A stretch of 8,234 nucleotides of DNA from Sulfurimonas sp. (GTDB lineage: Bacteria > Campylobacterota > Campylobacteria > Campylobacterales > Sulfurimonadaceae). Position 1 is the first letter of the stretch. Every line of letters starts with the position of its first letter. The DNA lies in NCBI GenBank assembly GCA_003978475.1, contig QNZR01000033.1, positions 1-8,234 of the forward strand. The letters are read 5' to 3'. Shown piece after piece: positions 1-6,746 of the stretch. A model generated the notes under the pieces. The model saw only the letters and a program-made list of their open reading frames with translations, searched no databases and was not told the origin of the DNA. A program made the translations under genes and the position numbers.

Positions 1-2148
1 GCACAGCTGCAATCGTTTTTCTCTCGTGAGCAGCCACTTTTTTTAGAAGGGGATCAGGAGCGGCACTACCGTTATATTGAAGCTTTGGAGCGCCTGAGTT
101 TTAAAGCACCGCCAAAAATCATGCCGTTTCATACTATGGTAACCCACCTCCATAAAAAAGGGGTGCTCTCTTTTGATCAAATTTTTGAGATTGTCAAACT
201 GGTGCGTTATTTTCGTTACATGAAGCATACGGCAAAGGAAGGAATCATTGCCGAGTGGATGCACCGTATTGTTATTCCTGATAGCATCGAAGAGATCGAA
301 CGTTATTTTACTCATAACGGGCTCTTTGACGAGTGTTTAGATGAAGCGCTTGCCATGTTGTCACAACGGATAAAAACCCATAAAGAGGAGATGTCGGCGT
401 CTTTGAAGCGGCTGCTCTTCTCGTCAAAGCTTTCGTCATATCTGGTTGATACCCAGATTCACTATGTGAATGATGAAGAGTGTTTGTTGGTGCGAGGCGG
501 CTTTAACCATATCCTCAAAGGTGCCGTTATTGGAAGAACCGGAGCCGGATTTTTTTATGTACTTCCCGATGCCATTACCAAAAATAAAGAGAAAATTCGC
601 TCCTTAAGACAGGAAAAAGAGGCAATTTTTTATCGGTATGCTAAAAAATTCTCTCAGCATCTTCAAGAGATATGTCCGTTCATTGGCTTTATTGATAAAG
701 AGTTTTCCCGTTTTGACCATTATCAGGCACGGGTACATTTTGCGATATCAGCATGTTTGGAGATCCTTCAATCAAGTAAAAACAGTACCATCATCTTACG
801 TGGATTTAAGCATCCGGCACTGCAAAATCCCAAGTGTGTCGATGTTGATTTTAGCGCTAATGTATTAATGATAACAGGGGTGAATGCCGGCGGTAAAACC
901 ATGCTGCTCAAATCCATACTCAGTGCGGCACTGATGGCAAAATATCTGATTCCTATGAGTATTGACAGGCATCACTCCCATATCGGTACCTTTAAACGGC
1001 TGGATGCCATTATTGACGATCCGCAAAATGTTCGCAACGACATCTCGACATTTGCCGGACGAATGCTTCACTTTTCTAAACTTTTCAACTATAAAAGTGC
1101 CCTGATCGGGGTCGATGAGATTGAGTTGGGAACCGATAGTGATGAAGCTGCGGCACTGTTTAAAGTATTGTTGGATGATCTGATTGCCCGGGGACATAAA
1201 ATTATTGTGACCACGCATCACAAACGACTGGCATCACTCATGGCAGATCGGGATGATGTTGCACTTATGGCGGCTCTTTATGATGAAGAGCGACGCCAGC
1301 CTACTTATGAATTTTTACAGGGTATTATTGGCAAAAGTTATGCTTTTGAGACGGCGGCGCGTTACGGCATTTCCCAAGGTATTGTGACCCGTGCGAGAAC
1401 ACTGTACGGTGAAAACCATGAAAAACTCAATCAATTGATTGAACGCGGATCGGAACTGGAGCGTTCCTTAAAGAAAAAACATGCTGAATTGGATATGCGC
1501 ATGGAGCGGTTGACGCAAAAAGAGAGGGTTCTCAAAGAACATCAGGCACAATATGATGCCGAATTGTCTCGAGAACGTCATCTGTTGCAGCAACGTTACA
1601 ATGCTGCTATTGATGCGGCAAAAGAGGCGGCGAAACTTCATGACAGTGCTGCCATACACCGTCAGATGAATCGTGCCAAAGCCACTTTGCCTGCAAAGCC
1701 CGAGCCAAAAGCTGCGTTACATGTATTTCATGTCGGTCAGAGTGTCGCTTACCGTAAGCAACGGGGTGAGATCATCTCACTAAAAGCCAAGGAGGCGATG
1801 ATTGCAACCGAAGGCATGCGTTTACGCGTAAAACTGAGTGATCTTAAACCTGCGGCATCACTGAAACACCACCCTAGAGTCGATGTAAAAAACGAAACTC
1901 CTAAACGTTCGGGTCTCAAGTTGGATCTGCATGGACTGCGCTCCCAGGAAGCTCTTGAAAAGCTGGATGTCTTTCTTTCCGATGCCCTGATTCAAGGCTG
2001 GGATGAGGTGATTGTCTATCACGGTATTGGTACGGGAAAACTTTCGTTCGCCGTGAAAAATTTTTTAAGTGAGCATCCCAGTGTTAAAGATTTTGGTGAT
2101 GCACCGCAACATTTAGGTGGATTTGGTGCAACGATAGTCTCCCTATAG
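1..2148 (+). CDS. mutS2: MutS2 family ATPase / Smr endonuclease (5' end outside window)
   Basis: The frame is open from base 1, so the gene begins upstream; 715 codons are visible and the N-terminus is missing. Visible residues: MutS-type core with Walker A GVNAGGKT (293-300), the signature-like stretch DISTFAGRM (about 347-355), and Walker B VDEIELGTD (371-379). A charged coiled coil follows (about 464-562), then a KOW-like beta segment (about 570-617), then a C-terminal Smr domain with LDLHG (641-645) and HGIGTGK (674-680). That order defines MutS2 and separates it from mismatch-repair MutS, which lacks Smr and carries a mismatch-binding domain. Known roles of the family are suppression of homologous recombination (shown in Helicobacter pylori) and, in Bacillus, rescue of collided ribosomes. 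Which applies here cannot be read from sequence. Walker B differs from the common DEIGAGTD form (E375 in place of a small residue), probably a lineage variant. The TTG at 85 is internal, not a start. Confidence 0.95.
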   Translation, partial: AQLQSFFSREQPLFLEGDQERHYRYIEALERLSFKAPPKIMPFHTMVTHLHKKGVLSFDQIFEIVKLVRYFRYMKHTAKEGIIAEWMHRIVIPDSIEEIERYFTHNGLFDECLDEALAMLSQRIKTHKEEMSASLKRLLFSSKLSSYLVDTQIHYVNDEECLLVRGGFNHILKGAVIGRTGAGFFYVLPDAITKNKEKIRSLRQEKEAIFYRYAKKFSQHLQEICPFIGFIDKEFSRFDHYQARVHFAISACLEILQSSKNSTIILRGFKHPALQNPKCVDVDFSANVLMITGVNAGGKTMLLKSILSAALMAKYLIPMSIDRHHSHIGTFKRLDAIIDDPQNVRNDISTFAGRMLHFSKLFNYKSALIGVDEIELGTDSDEAAALFKVLLDDLIARGHKIIVTTHHKRLASLMADRDDVALMAALYDEERRQPTYEFLQGIIGKSYAFETAARYGISQGIVTRARTLYGENHEKLNQLIERGSELERSLKKKHAELDMRMERLTQKERVLKEHQAQYDAELSRERHLLQQRYNAAIDAAKEAAKLHDSAAIHRQMNRAKATLPAKPEPKAALHVFHVGQSVAYRKQRGEIISLKAKEAMIATEGMRLRVKLSDLKPAASLKHHPRVDVKNETPKRSGLKLDLHGLRSQEALEKLDVFLSDALIQGWDEVIVYHGIGTGKLSFAVKNFLSEHPSVKDFGDAPQHLGGFGATIVSL

Positions 2149-2152
2149 TTGT

Positions 2153-2160
2153 GTTATAAT
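2153..2160 (+). promoter_or_regulatory. Candidate -10 promoter element of the receiver-PAS gene
   Basis: GTTATAAT lies 5 nt after the mutS2 stop codon. With the preceding T it reads TGTTATAAT, a perfect extended -10, and it fits the Campylobacter-like pattern gnTAnaAT. No convincing -35 is visible, which is usual in this lineage. Transcription would start near 2167, leaving a leader of about 20 nt before the TTG start codon at 2187. This suggests the regulator can be transcribed separately from mutS2. Confidence 0.55.
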
Positions 2161-2175
2161 ATTCAAAATAAAAAC

Positions 2176-2183
2176 AGGGTAGG
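2176..2183 (+). promoter_or_regulatory. Ribosome binding site fixing the TTG start at 2187
   Basis: AGGGTAGG precedes the TTG at 2187. AGGG ends 7 nt before the start codon, an ideal spacing. An in-frame TAA at 2169-2171 rules out any earlier start, and the first downstream in-frame ATG lies inside the receiver domain after the phospho-acceptor Asp. The TTG start is therefore well supported. Confidence 0.75.
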
Positions 2184-2186
2184 CCT

Positions 2187-3137
2187 TTGGAACAGTTTCA
2201 TTCACTCGTTGATTATGCTAAAAATTTGTCGTTATTGTATGTTGAAGATGATGTTGTCCTTCAGCAGGAAACTCAGGTCATATTGGAGCGTATTTTTAAC
2301 AGGGTCGATACGGCGCTTGACGGTCAGGAAGCATTGGAGCGATTTGAAAATCACTATTATGATTTGGTGATTACCGATCTTGAGATGCCGCGTCTTAACG
2401 GTTTGGAGATGAGTAAGGCCATTAAAAAAATCAATAAAGAGGTTCCTATTGTCGTTGTCTCCGCGTATTCGGACACCACCTATCTGGTTGATGCTATTGA
2501 AATTGGCATTAATTACTACATTTTAAAACCGATGGATTTGACCAAACTTATTGATACTTTGCATAATGTTGCCAAAGCGATTCATGAGCGAATGTTGGCG
2601 GAAGAGTACCGAAAAATGGAGCTGGTACAAAAAGTGAATCATGCCAATGCCAAACTTTTAGAAGAGCTCATTAATGTCTCTCCCAATCCGGTGGTGGTAT
2701 TTCAAAAAGATACCATTGAGTTTATGAACGATGCGTTTCGCAAACTTTTTAATTATGACGAACTGCAGACGCTCTTGCGTAACGAAAAGCCGCTTCATGA
2801 TTTGCTTAACGAGAAAATGTCGATCGATGATGTGATGAAAGACAGCAATGAATTTATTGAACATTTTAATCTCTGTTGTGATGAAACGGGGAGTCCTTAC
2901 TCCAAAATCTCACTGAAAACAGCGCACGGCAGAAAGATTTTTCTTGTCATGAAGAGTCAGATTGACTTTTCGGGTGAACCGAGTTACATGTTTACATTTA
3001 ACGATATCACCGTTGTGGAATATCAAAAAGTACAGCTCAACAACTACAGTAACTACATGTCGGAGTTGACTTATACCAAATATCGTATCAATGAAGAGGA
3101 AAAAAGCCACGCCATTATTGATAAAACAACGTTTTAA
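2187..3137 (+). CDS. Response regulator: CheY-like receiver fused to a PAS domain, no output domain
   Basis: This 316-residue cytoplasmic protein has two recognisable modules. Residues about 14-127 form a complete receiver: acidic cluster E20-D21-D22 in LLYVEDD, phospho-acceptor D64 in VITDLEMP, S92 in VVVSAYSD, Y111 and K114 in YYILKPMD. All residues needed for phosphorylation are present. A helical linker (about 130-162) leads to a PAS-like domain (about 163-278) that ends in FTFNDITVVEY, the usual PAS exit motif. Only about 38 residues follow. No HisKA, HATPase, GGDEF, EAL, HD-GYP or DNA-binding module is visible, and the gene has no obvious frameshift. No histidine kinase is adjacent, so the partner is unknown. 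It may signal by protein contact, with PAS as a ligand or dimerisation module, but that is inference. It sits between mutS2 and ligA in the same orientation, starting 38 nt after mutS2 and ending 24 nt before ligA. Confidence 0.9.
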   Translation: MEQFHSLVDYAKNLSLLYVEDDVVLQQETQVILERIFNRVDTALDGQEALERFENHYYDLVITDLEMPRLNGLEMSKAIKKINKEVPIVVVSAYSDTTYLVDAIEIGINYYILKPMDLTKLIDTLHNVAKAIHERMLAEEYRKMELVQKVNHANAKLLEELINVSPNPVVVFQKDTIEFMNDAFRKLFNYDELQTLLRNEKPLHDLLNEKMSIDDVMKDSNEFIEHFNLCCDETGSPYSKISLKTAHGRKIFLVMKSQIDFSGEPSYMFTFNDITVVEYQKVQLNNYSNYMSELTYTKYRINEEEKSHAIIDKTTF

Positions 3138-3150
3138 TCTTGTGCAAGAT
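3137..3150 (+). repeat. Small palindrome touching the ligA -10 element
   Basis: ATCTTG-TG-CAAGAT has perfect 6-nt arms around a 2-nt centre. It begins at the last base of the upstream stop codon and shares its last T with the putative -10 hexamer at 3150-3155. As RNA the loop is very tight and there is no T tract, so it is a poor terminator. As DNA its place in the promoter spacer would suit a small operator. Chance occurrence is possible. Confidence 0.35.
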
Positions 3151-3155
3151 ACAAT
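3148..3155 (+). promoter_or_regulatory. Candidate -10 element for ligA, possible leaderless transcript
   Basis: GATACAAT matches the gnTAnaAT pattern exactly and ends only 6 nt before the ligA ATG at 3162. Transcription would start at or beside the A of the start codon. Consistent with a leaderless message, no Shine-Dalgarno-like purine run is visible between 3138 and 3161. Read-through from the upstream gene is the alternative. Confidence 0.45.
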
Positions 3156-3161
3156 AGCACT

Positions 3162-5111
3162 ATGACTAAACAAGAGTACCTCAAAGCTGTTGAACAGCTC
3201 AATATTTATGCGTACCACTACTATGTACTGGATGATCCCATGACGACCGATGACGTGTATGATACGCTCTATCATCAAGTACGTGATTTTGAAGCGGCAC
3301 ATCCTGATATGATTGCGAGTGATTCACCGACGCAGCGCGTCGGTGACGTTCCGCTAGGTGCATTCAGCAAAGCGCCCCATAAAAGCCGTATGTGGAGTCT
3401 GGAAGATCTATTTGATTACGACGATTTGAAAAAATGGATTGCGCGGGTACATAAACATGTGCATCATGTTGACTTTTACTGTGAGCCAAAGTATGACGGT
3501 GCCAGTTTGAATCTAATTTACGAGGGAGGCAGCTTAAAGCAGGCGATTACCCGTGGAGACGGCACTATTGGTGAAGAGGTGACGCAAAATGCCAGAACCA
3601 TTCGCTCCATACCTTTAAAAATTGCCTATAACGAACTCATTGAGATTCGAGGCGAGGTTGTGATTTTTAAAGAGGAGTTTGAACGTATCAATGCGCAGCG
3701 TTCGGCACGCAAGGAAGCGCTGTTTGCCAATGCCAGAAATGCGGCAGCGGGTTCTCTACGACAGCTTGATGCTAAAATTACGGCACAGCGTAATCTGGTT
3801 TTTCTGCCATACGGCATAGGTGAGAACCACCTGGATATACCATATCTGGATGCGCGTATGGACTTTATTTATGCGCAAGGGTTTAAAGAAGCTCCCATGC
3901 GATTGACCTGTCAAACGGCGGAAGCGGTCGAAGCTTTTTACCAGAAAATGAAAGTATCACGCGAAGACTTTGAAATGATGCTCGATGGTATGGTCGTGAA
4001 GGTCAATGAGATTGCTGCGCAGGAAATGTTGGGGTATACCGTGAAAAATCCGCGATGGGCGGTAGCCTATAAATTTCCTGCGGTAGAAAAAATCACTACT
4101 GTCAGGAATATTGTACTTCAGGTGGGACGTACCGGAGTAATTACTCCCGTTGCCATTGTAGAGCCGACCAATATTGACGGAGTAACGGTAGAACGTGCGA
4201 CACTGCATAATTTTGATGAAATTGAACGTAAAGATATCCGTATTCACGATAAAGTAATTATTTTGCGCAGTGGTGATGTCATTCCGAAAATCATTAAGGT
4301 ACTGCACCGTGAACGTCCCGAAAATGCCATTCCTCTCACCCGTCCGACACACTGCCCTGAGTGTGGCAGTGAACTTTTGGATGAGGGTGTACTCATTAAG
4401 TGTCAAAACCTGGATTGTAGTGCCCGTGTGGTCAATGCCATCATCTATTTTGCTTCAAAACCCTGTCTGAATATTGATGGGCTGGGTGATAAAATTGTTG
4501 AGACGCTCTACCGAAACGGCTTGATACGAACGGTCAAAGACCTCTTTTTTCTAACGTTGGAACAGCTGCTGGCACTGGAGGGCTTTAAAGAGAAAAAGAG
4601 CCAAAAACTTTTAGATGCCATTGCCCGATCTAAAGGGTGTGCGTGTTGGCGTTTTGTTAATGCGTTGGGGATAGAGCACATTGGTGAAGTGGCTTCAAAG
4701 ACACTGTGTGAGCGTTTTGGATTGCATCTGCTTGAGGCAGATAAAGAGAGCATTAGGGCATTGGAGGGTTTTGGCGAGGAGATGGCGGAATCGGTCGTAG
4801 AGTTTATTCGTGTTAACGGTGACACCATGAGAGAGCTTTATGACATTATTCAGCCGAGTGCTCCTGAAGAAAAAGCGGCGGTTGCAGCGAACCCCTTCAA
4901 AGGAAAAACCGTTGTGTTAACCGGAAGCATGGCGCAACCGCGCAGTGAGATGAAAGCCATGCTGGAGGCTTTGGGTGCCAAAGTATCAGGTTCGGTTTCC
5001 AAAAAAACAGATTATCTTATTTTCGGTGCCGATGCCGGAAGCAAGTACGATAAAGCCGTGACACTGGGGGTTGAGACCATGAGTGAAGCGACCATGCGGG
5101 CGATGCTTTGA
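3162..5111 (+). CDS. ligA: NAD+-dependent DNA ligase LigA
   Basis: This enzyme seals nicks with 5'-phosphate and 3'-OH ends, using NAD+ to adenylate its lysine; it acts in replication and repair. The 649 residues match the usual full length. In order: domain Ia with YHYYVLDDP (about 18-26); the adenylation domain with catalytic K110 in KYDG, RGDG (131-134), GEVV (164-167), DGMVVKV (275-281) and K304 in WAVAYKFP; the OB fold from about 312; a four-cysteine zinc finger (C398, C401, C414, C419); tandem helix-hairpin-helix segments (about 430-555); and a C-terminal BRCT domain (about 577-649) starting at NPFKGKTVVLTG. The ATG at 3162 is chosen because the family N-terminus aligns there; no ribosome binding site is seen. 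The stop codon overlaps the tlyA start by one base, so the two are probably co-transcribed. No key residue is missing. Confidence 0.98.
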   Translation: MTKQEYLKAVEQLNIYAYHYYVLDDPMTTDDVYDTLYHQVRDFEAAHPDMIASDSPTQRVGDVPLGAFSKAPHKSRMWSLEDLFDYDDLKKWIARVHKHVHHVDFYCEPKYDGASLNLIYEGGSLKQAITRGDGTIGEEVTQNARTIRSIPLKIAYNELIEIRGEVVIFKEEFERINAQRSARKEALFANARNAAAGSLRQLDAKITAQRNLVFLPYGIGENHLDIPYLDARMDFIYAQGFKEAPMRLTCQTAEAVEAFYQKMKVSREDFEMMLDGMVVKVNEIAAQEMLGYTVKNPRWAVAYKFPAVEKITTVRNIVLQVGRTGVITPVAIVEPTNIDGVTVERATLHNFDEIERKDIRIHDKVIILRSGDVIPKIIKVLHRERPENAIPLTRPTHCPECGSELLDEGVLIKCQNLDCSARVVNAIIYFASKPCLNIDGLGDKIVETLYRNGLIRTVKDLFFLTLEQLLALEGFKEKKSQKLLDAIARSKGCACWRFVNALGIEHIGEVASKTLCERFGLHLLEADKESIRALEGFGEEMAESVVEFIRVNGDTMRELYDIIQPSAPEEKAAVAANPFKGKTVVLTGSMAQPRSEMKAMLEALGAKVSGSVSKKTDYLIFGADAGSKYDKAVTLGVETMSEATMRAML

Positions 5112-5113
5112 TG
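5109..5113 (+). other. TGATG stop/start overlap joining ligA and tlyA
   Basis: The ligA stop TGA (5109-5111) shares its A with the tlyA ATG (5111-5113). No strong Shine-Dalgarno sequence precedes it, so tlyA translation probably depends on ribosomes terminating on ligA. Confidence 0.8.
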
Positions 5114-5818
5114 CGGCTTGATCGGTATTTGGTGGAACAGGGTTTGGCATCAAGCCGCAATCAGGCACAAACACTCATTAAAGAGGGTCATGTGTGTGTC
5201 GATGCCAAGCGGGTGCATAAGGCATCATTTCGGATTGATCATGCCGAAGTCAGTGTCGATGCAATACGAATGTATGTCAGTCGTTCCGCGATGAAGCTGA
5301 AACATTTTTTATCACAGCTTCCTGTGAAGATTGAGGGGATGAAAGTACTCGATATTGGCGCTAGTACCGGTGGTTTTACCGAGGTACTGCTAGAGTATGG
5401 TGCGGCTCATGTTGATGCGGTTGATGTCGGAAGTGCCCAGTTGCATGAGCACTTGCGAAGGCATAAGCGCGTTACTTCCATTGAACAGACCGATATTCGC
5501 CAATTTACATGTAACACGCCTTATGATCTGATTGTCAGTGATGTATCATTTATCTCGGTACTGAAAATTTTTGAGGCGATTGAACGACTCTCACGGCAAT
5601 GGATTATTATATTGTTTAAACCGCAGTTTGAAGTAGGACGAAACGTCAAGCGTGATGCTTATGGGGTCATTAGCGATGCCAAAGCGGTGGCGAAAGCCAT
5701 GCAGCGATTTGAAGATGCCTGTATGCTTCAGGGGTGGCAGCTCATTGCCAAAGAAGAGGCGCATATTACCGGAAAGGAAGGAAATCGTGAGTATTGCTAC
5801 TGCTACCGCAAACATTGA
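5111..5818 (+). CDS. tlyA: TlyA family rRNA (cytidine-2'-O)-methyltransferase with S4 domain
   Basis: This 235-residue protein has an N-terminal S4 RNA-binding domain (about 1-58, starting MRLDRYLVEQGLASSR) and an FtsJ-like SAM-dependent methyltransferase domain. Visible motifs are SAM motif I DIGASTGGFT (81-90), VDVG (104-107), SDVSFIS (143-149) and KPQFEVG (170-176). A likely K-D-K-E catalytic tetrad is K62, D144, K170 and E227. The common SRGGxKL motif reads SRSAMKL here. Known family role: 2'-O-methylation of C1920 in 23S rRNA, plus C1409 in 16S rRNA for the longer type II enzymes. Campylobacter jejuni TlyA is type I (C1920 only), and the short length here suggests the same, though this is inference. 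The name comes from a haemolysin annotation that is best ignored. ATG 5111 is preferred to the TTG one codon earlier because it starts directly at the family N-terminus. The 3' end overlaps ribF by 32 nt. Confidence 0.93.
   Translation: MRLDRYLVEQGLASSRNQAQTLIKEGHVCVDAKRVHKASFRIDHAEVSVDAIRMYVSRSAMKLKHFLSQLPVKIEGMKVLDIGASTGGFTEVLLEYGAAHVDAVDVGSAQLHEHLRRHKRVTSIEQTDIRQFTCNTPYDLIVSDVSFISVLKIFEAIERLSRQWIIILFKPQFEVGRNVKRDAYGVISDAKAVAKAMQRFEDACMLQGWQLIAKEEAHITGKEGNREYCYCYRKH
5774..5782 (+). promoter_or_regulatory. Tandem Shine-Dalgarno fixing the ribF GTG start
   Basis: AAGGAAGGA contains two overlapping AAGGA sequences (5774-5778 and 5778-5782), 8 and 4 nt before the GTG at 5787. It lies within the tlyA coding sequence. 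No in-frame ATG lies between here and the conserved nucleotidyltransferase motif, so GTG 5787 is the best start. Confidence 0.8.
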
Positions 5819-6626
5819 TACCATTGCCATTGGCGGATTTGACGGCATGCACATAGGACACCAACATCTTTTTGATGCCCTCGGATCACAGGGTGCCATT
5901 GTTGTTATTGAGACCGGATATGCCAACATAACTCCGGGACGGGAACGGGAACACTATACGCACTATCCTCTGTATTACTACCCTTTAGAAGAGATTCGCC
6001 ATTTAGACGGTACGGCGTTTATTGCCATGTTGTGTCGCCAATTTCCCCGGTTGCATAAAATTGTGGTGGGGTACGACTTTCATTTTGGTAAAGACCGGCG
6101 CTATTCCTTTCAGGATCTCCGTACTCTGTTTCACGCTGAAGTGGTTGTGGTTGATGAGGTCAGTGTCGGAAATGACTCGGTGCATTCACATAAAATTCGT
6201 GCCAAGTTGGAGTTGGGGGACATTAAAGGTGCCAATACCTTTTTAGGGCACAATTATACGATTAAGGGTCGTGTTGTCACGGGGCAGGGTCTGGGTGCTA
6301 AAGCATTGGTGCCAACTCTGAATTTACATGTAAATGCTTTTCTGCTGCCCATGCAGGGTGTTTATGCCACGTTAAGTCGTCTGGATGATGAGGTGCACTA
6401 TCATCCCAGTGTCACCTTTATCGGGCACCGTATTTCGACAGACGGTTCTTTTGCGGTGGAGACCCATGTGTTAGACGAACATGAGGTTGCCGCCACCAAG
6501 GTTGCGGTGAGTTTTGTCGGCTTTATTCGTGCCAACAGGAAGTTTGAGAGTCTAGCGGCTTTGAAAACAGCTATTGAACATGACATAGAGCATTCACAAA
6601 AACTACTTGAGCATTTATGTTTATAA
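5787..6626 (+). CDS. ribF: Bifunctional riboflavin kinase / FMN adenylyltransferase
   Basis: The enzyme phosphorylates riboflavin to FMN and then adenylates FMN to FAD, using ATP in both steps, in the cytoplasm. With the GTG start it is 279 residues, somewhat shorter than the roughly 310 of many RibF proteins. The N-terminal nucleotidyltransferase domain shows GGFDGMHIGH (16-25) and GYDFHFGKDRR (95-105), then SHKIRAKL (134-141). The C-terminal flavokinase domain (about 157-279) shows GRVVTGQGLG (161-170), the PTxN motif as VPTLNL (T177, N179), GVYATL (191-196) and likely catalytic E225 in ETHVLD. The common GRxLGxPTAN reads GAKALVPTLN here. An in-frame ATG at 5652 would add 45 residues of tlyA-overlapping sequence unlike any RibF N-terminus and is rejected. 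The gene overlaps the tlyA 3' end by 32 nt and is probably coupled to it. No FMN riboswitch leader is seen. Confidence 0.94.
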   Translation: MSIATATANIDTIAIGGFDGMHIGHQHLFDALGSQGAIVVIETGYANITPGREREHYTHYPLYYYPLEEIRHLDGTAFIAMLCRQFPRLHKIVVGYDFHFGKDRRYSFQDLRTLFHAEVVVVDEVSVGNDSVHSHKIRAKLELGDIKGANTFLGHNYTIKGRVVTGQGLGAKALVPTLNLHVNAFLLPMQGVYATLSRLDDEVHYHPSVTFIGHRISTDGSFAVETHVLDEHEVAATKVAVSFVGFIRANRKFESLAALKTAIEHDIEHSQKLLEHLCL

Positions 6627-6630
6627 CTAT

Positions 6631-6642
6631 TTACTTTAGTAA
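6631..6642 (+). repeat. Short palindrome just downstream of ribF
   Basis: TTACT-TT-AGTAA has perfect 5-nt arms and starts 4 nt after the ribF stop codon. It is AT-rich, has a 2-nt centre and no following T run, so it is at best a weak end-of-transcript signal. No better terminator is visible between ribF and the next gene. Confidence 0.2.
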
Positions 6643-6674
6643 CATTAATTTAGAAAATTGTTTCTCTTAATCAT

Positions 6675-6680
6675 TATAAT
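6675..6680 (+). promoter_or_regulatory. Candidate distal -10 (TATAAT) upstream of the lipoprotein gene
   Basis: A perfect TATAAT lies 66 nt before the lipoprotein start. It sits between inverted AATCAT (6669-6674) and ATGATT (6693-6698). No -35 at normal spacing is seen; TTGTTT at 6658 is too close. It competes with the element at 6702-6710. Confidence 0.35.
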
Positions 6681-6701
6681 ACACATGAACCGATGATTGT
6701 A

Positions 6702-6710
6702 TGTTACACT
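6702..6710 (+). promoter_or_regulatory. Candidate extended -10 (TGTTACACT) of the lipoprotein gene
   Basis: TG-T-TACACT is an extended -10 arrangement. Transcription would start near 6717, giving a leader of about 30 nt that includes the AGTGAG ribosome binding site at 6735-6740. This geometry is more usual than that of the upstream TATAAT, though the hexamer is weaker. Confidence 0.4.
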
Positions 6711-6746
6711 AGCAGCTCAAATTAAAACGATATAAGTGAGTAAACG

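Noticed and set aside
85..87. TTG as the start of mutS2
   Set aside because: The frame is open back to base 1 with coding-like residues, and MutS2 proteins extend further at the N-terminus. The true start lies outside the window.
2149..2370. 73-codon frame right after mutS2 on the + strand
   Set aside because: It overlaps the receiver domain in another frame, and the receiver frame carries all the conserved residues.
3957..4406. 149-codon open frame on the minus strand inside ligA
   Set aside because: It lies antisense to conserved catalytic and OB-fold sequence of ligA. It shows no recognisable domain and no ribosome site, so it is a shadow frame.
5108..5110. TTG one codon before the tlyA ATG
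   Set aside because: The ATG at 5111 is a better start codon, begins at the conserved MRLD N-terminus, and forms a typical TGATG junction.
5652..5786. In-frame ATG giving a 324-residue RibF
   Set aside because: The extra 45 residues overlap the tlyA coding region and look unlike any RibF N-terminus. GTG 5787 has a strong tandem ribosome binding site and fits the family.
6666..6684. Fur-box-like sequence TTAATCATTATA near the lipoprotein promoter
   Set aside because: Only one half resembles the classical box; the left half does not match, and the Fur site in Campylobacter differs from the E. coli form.
5819..6746. FMN riboswitch or sensory RNA linked to ribF
   Set aside because: ribF starts inside tlyA with no leader, and the 120-nt gap after it shows no conserved RFN-type elements.
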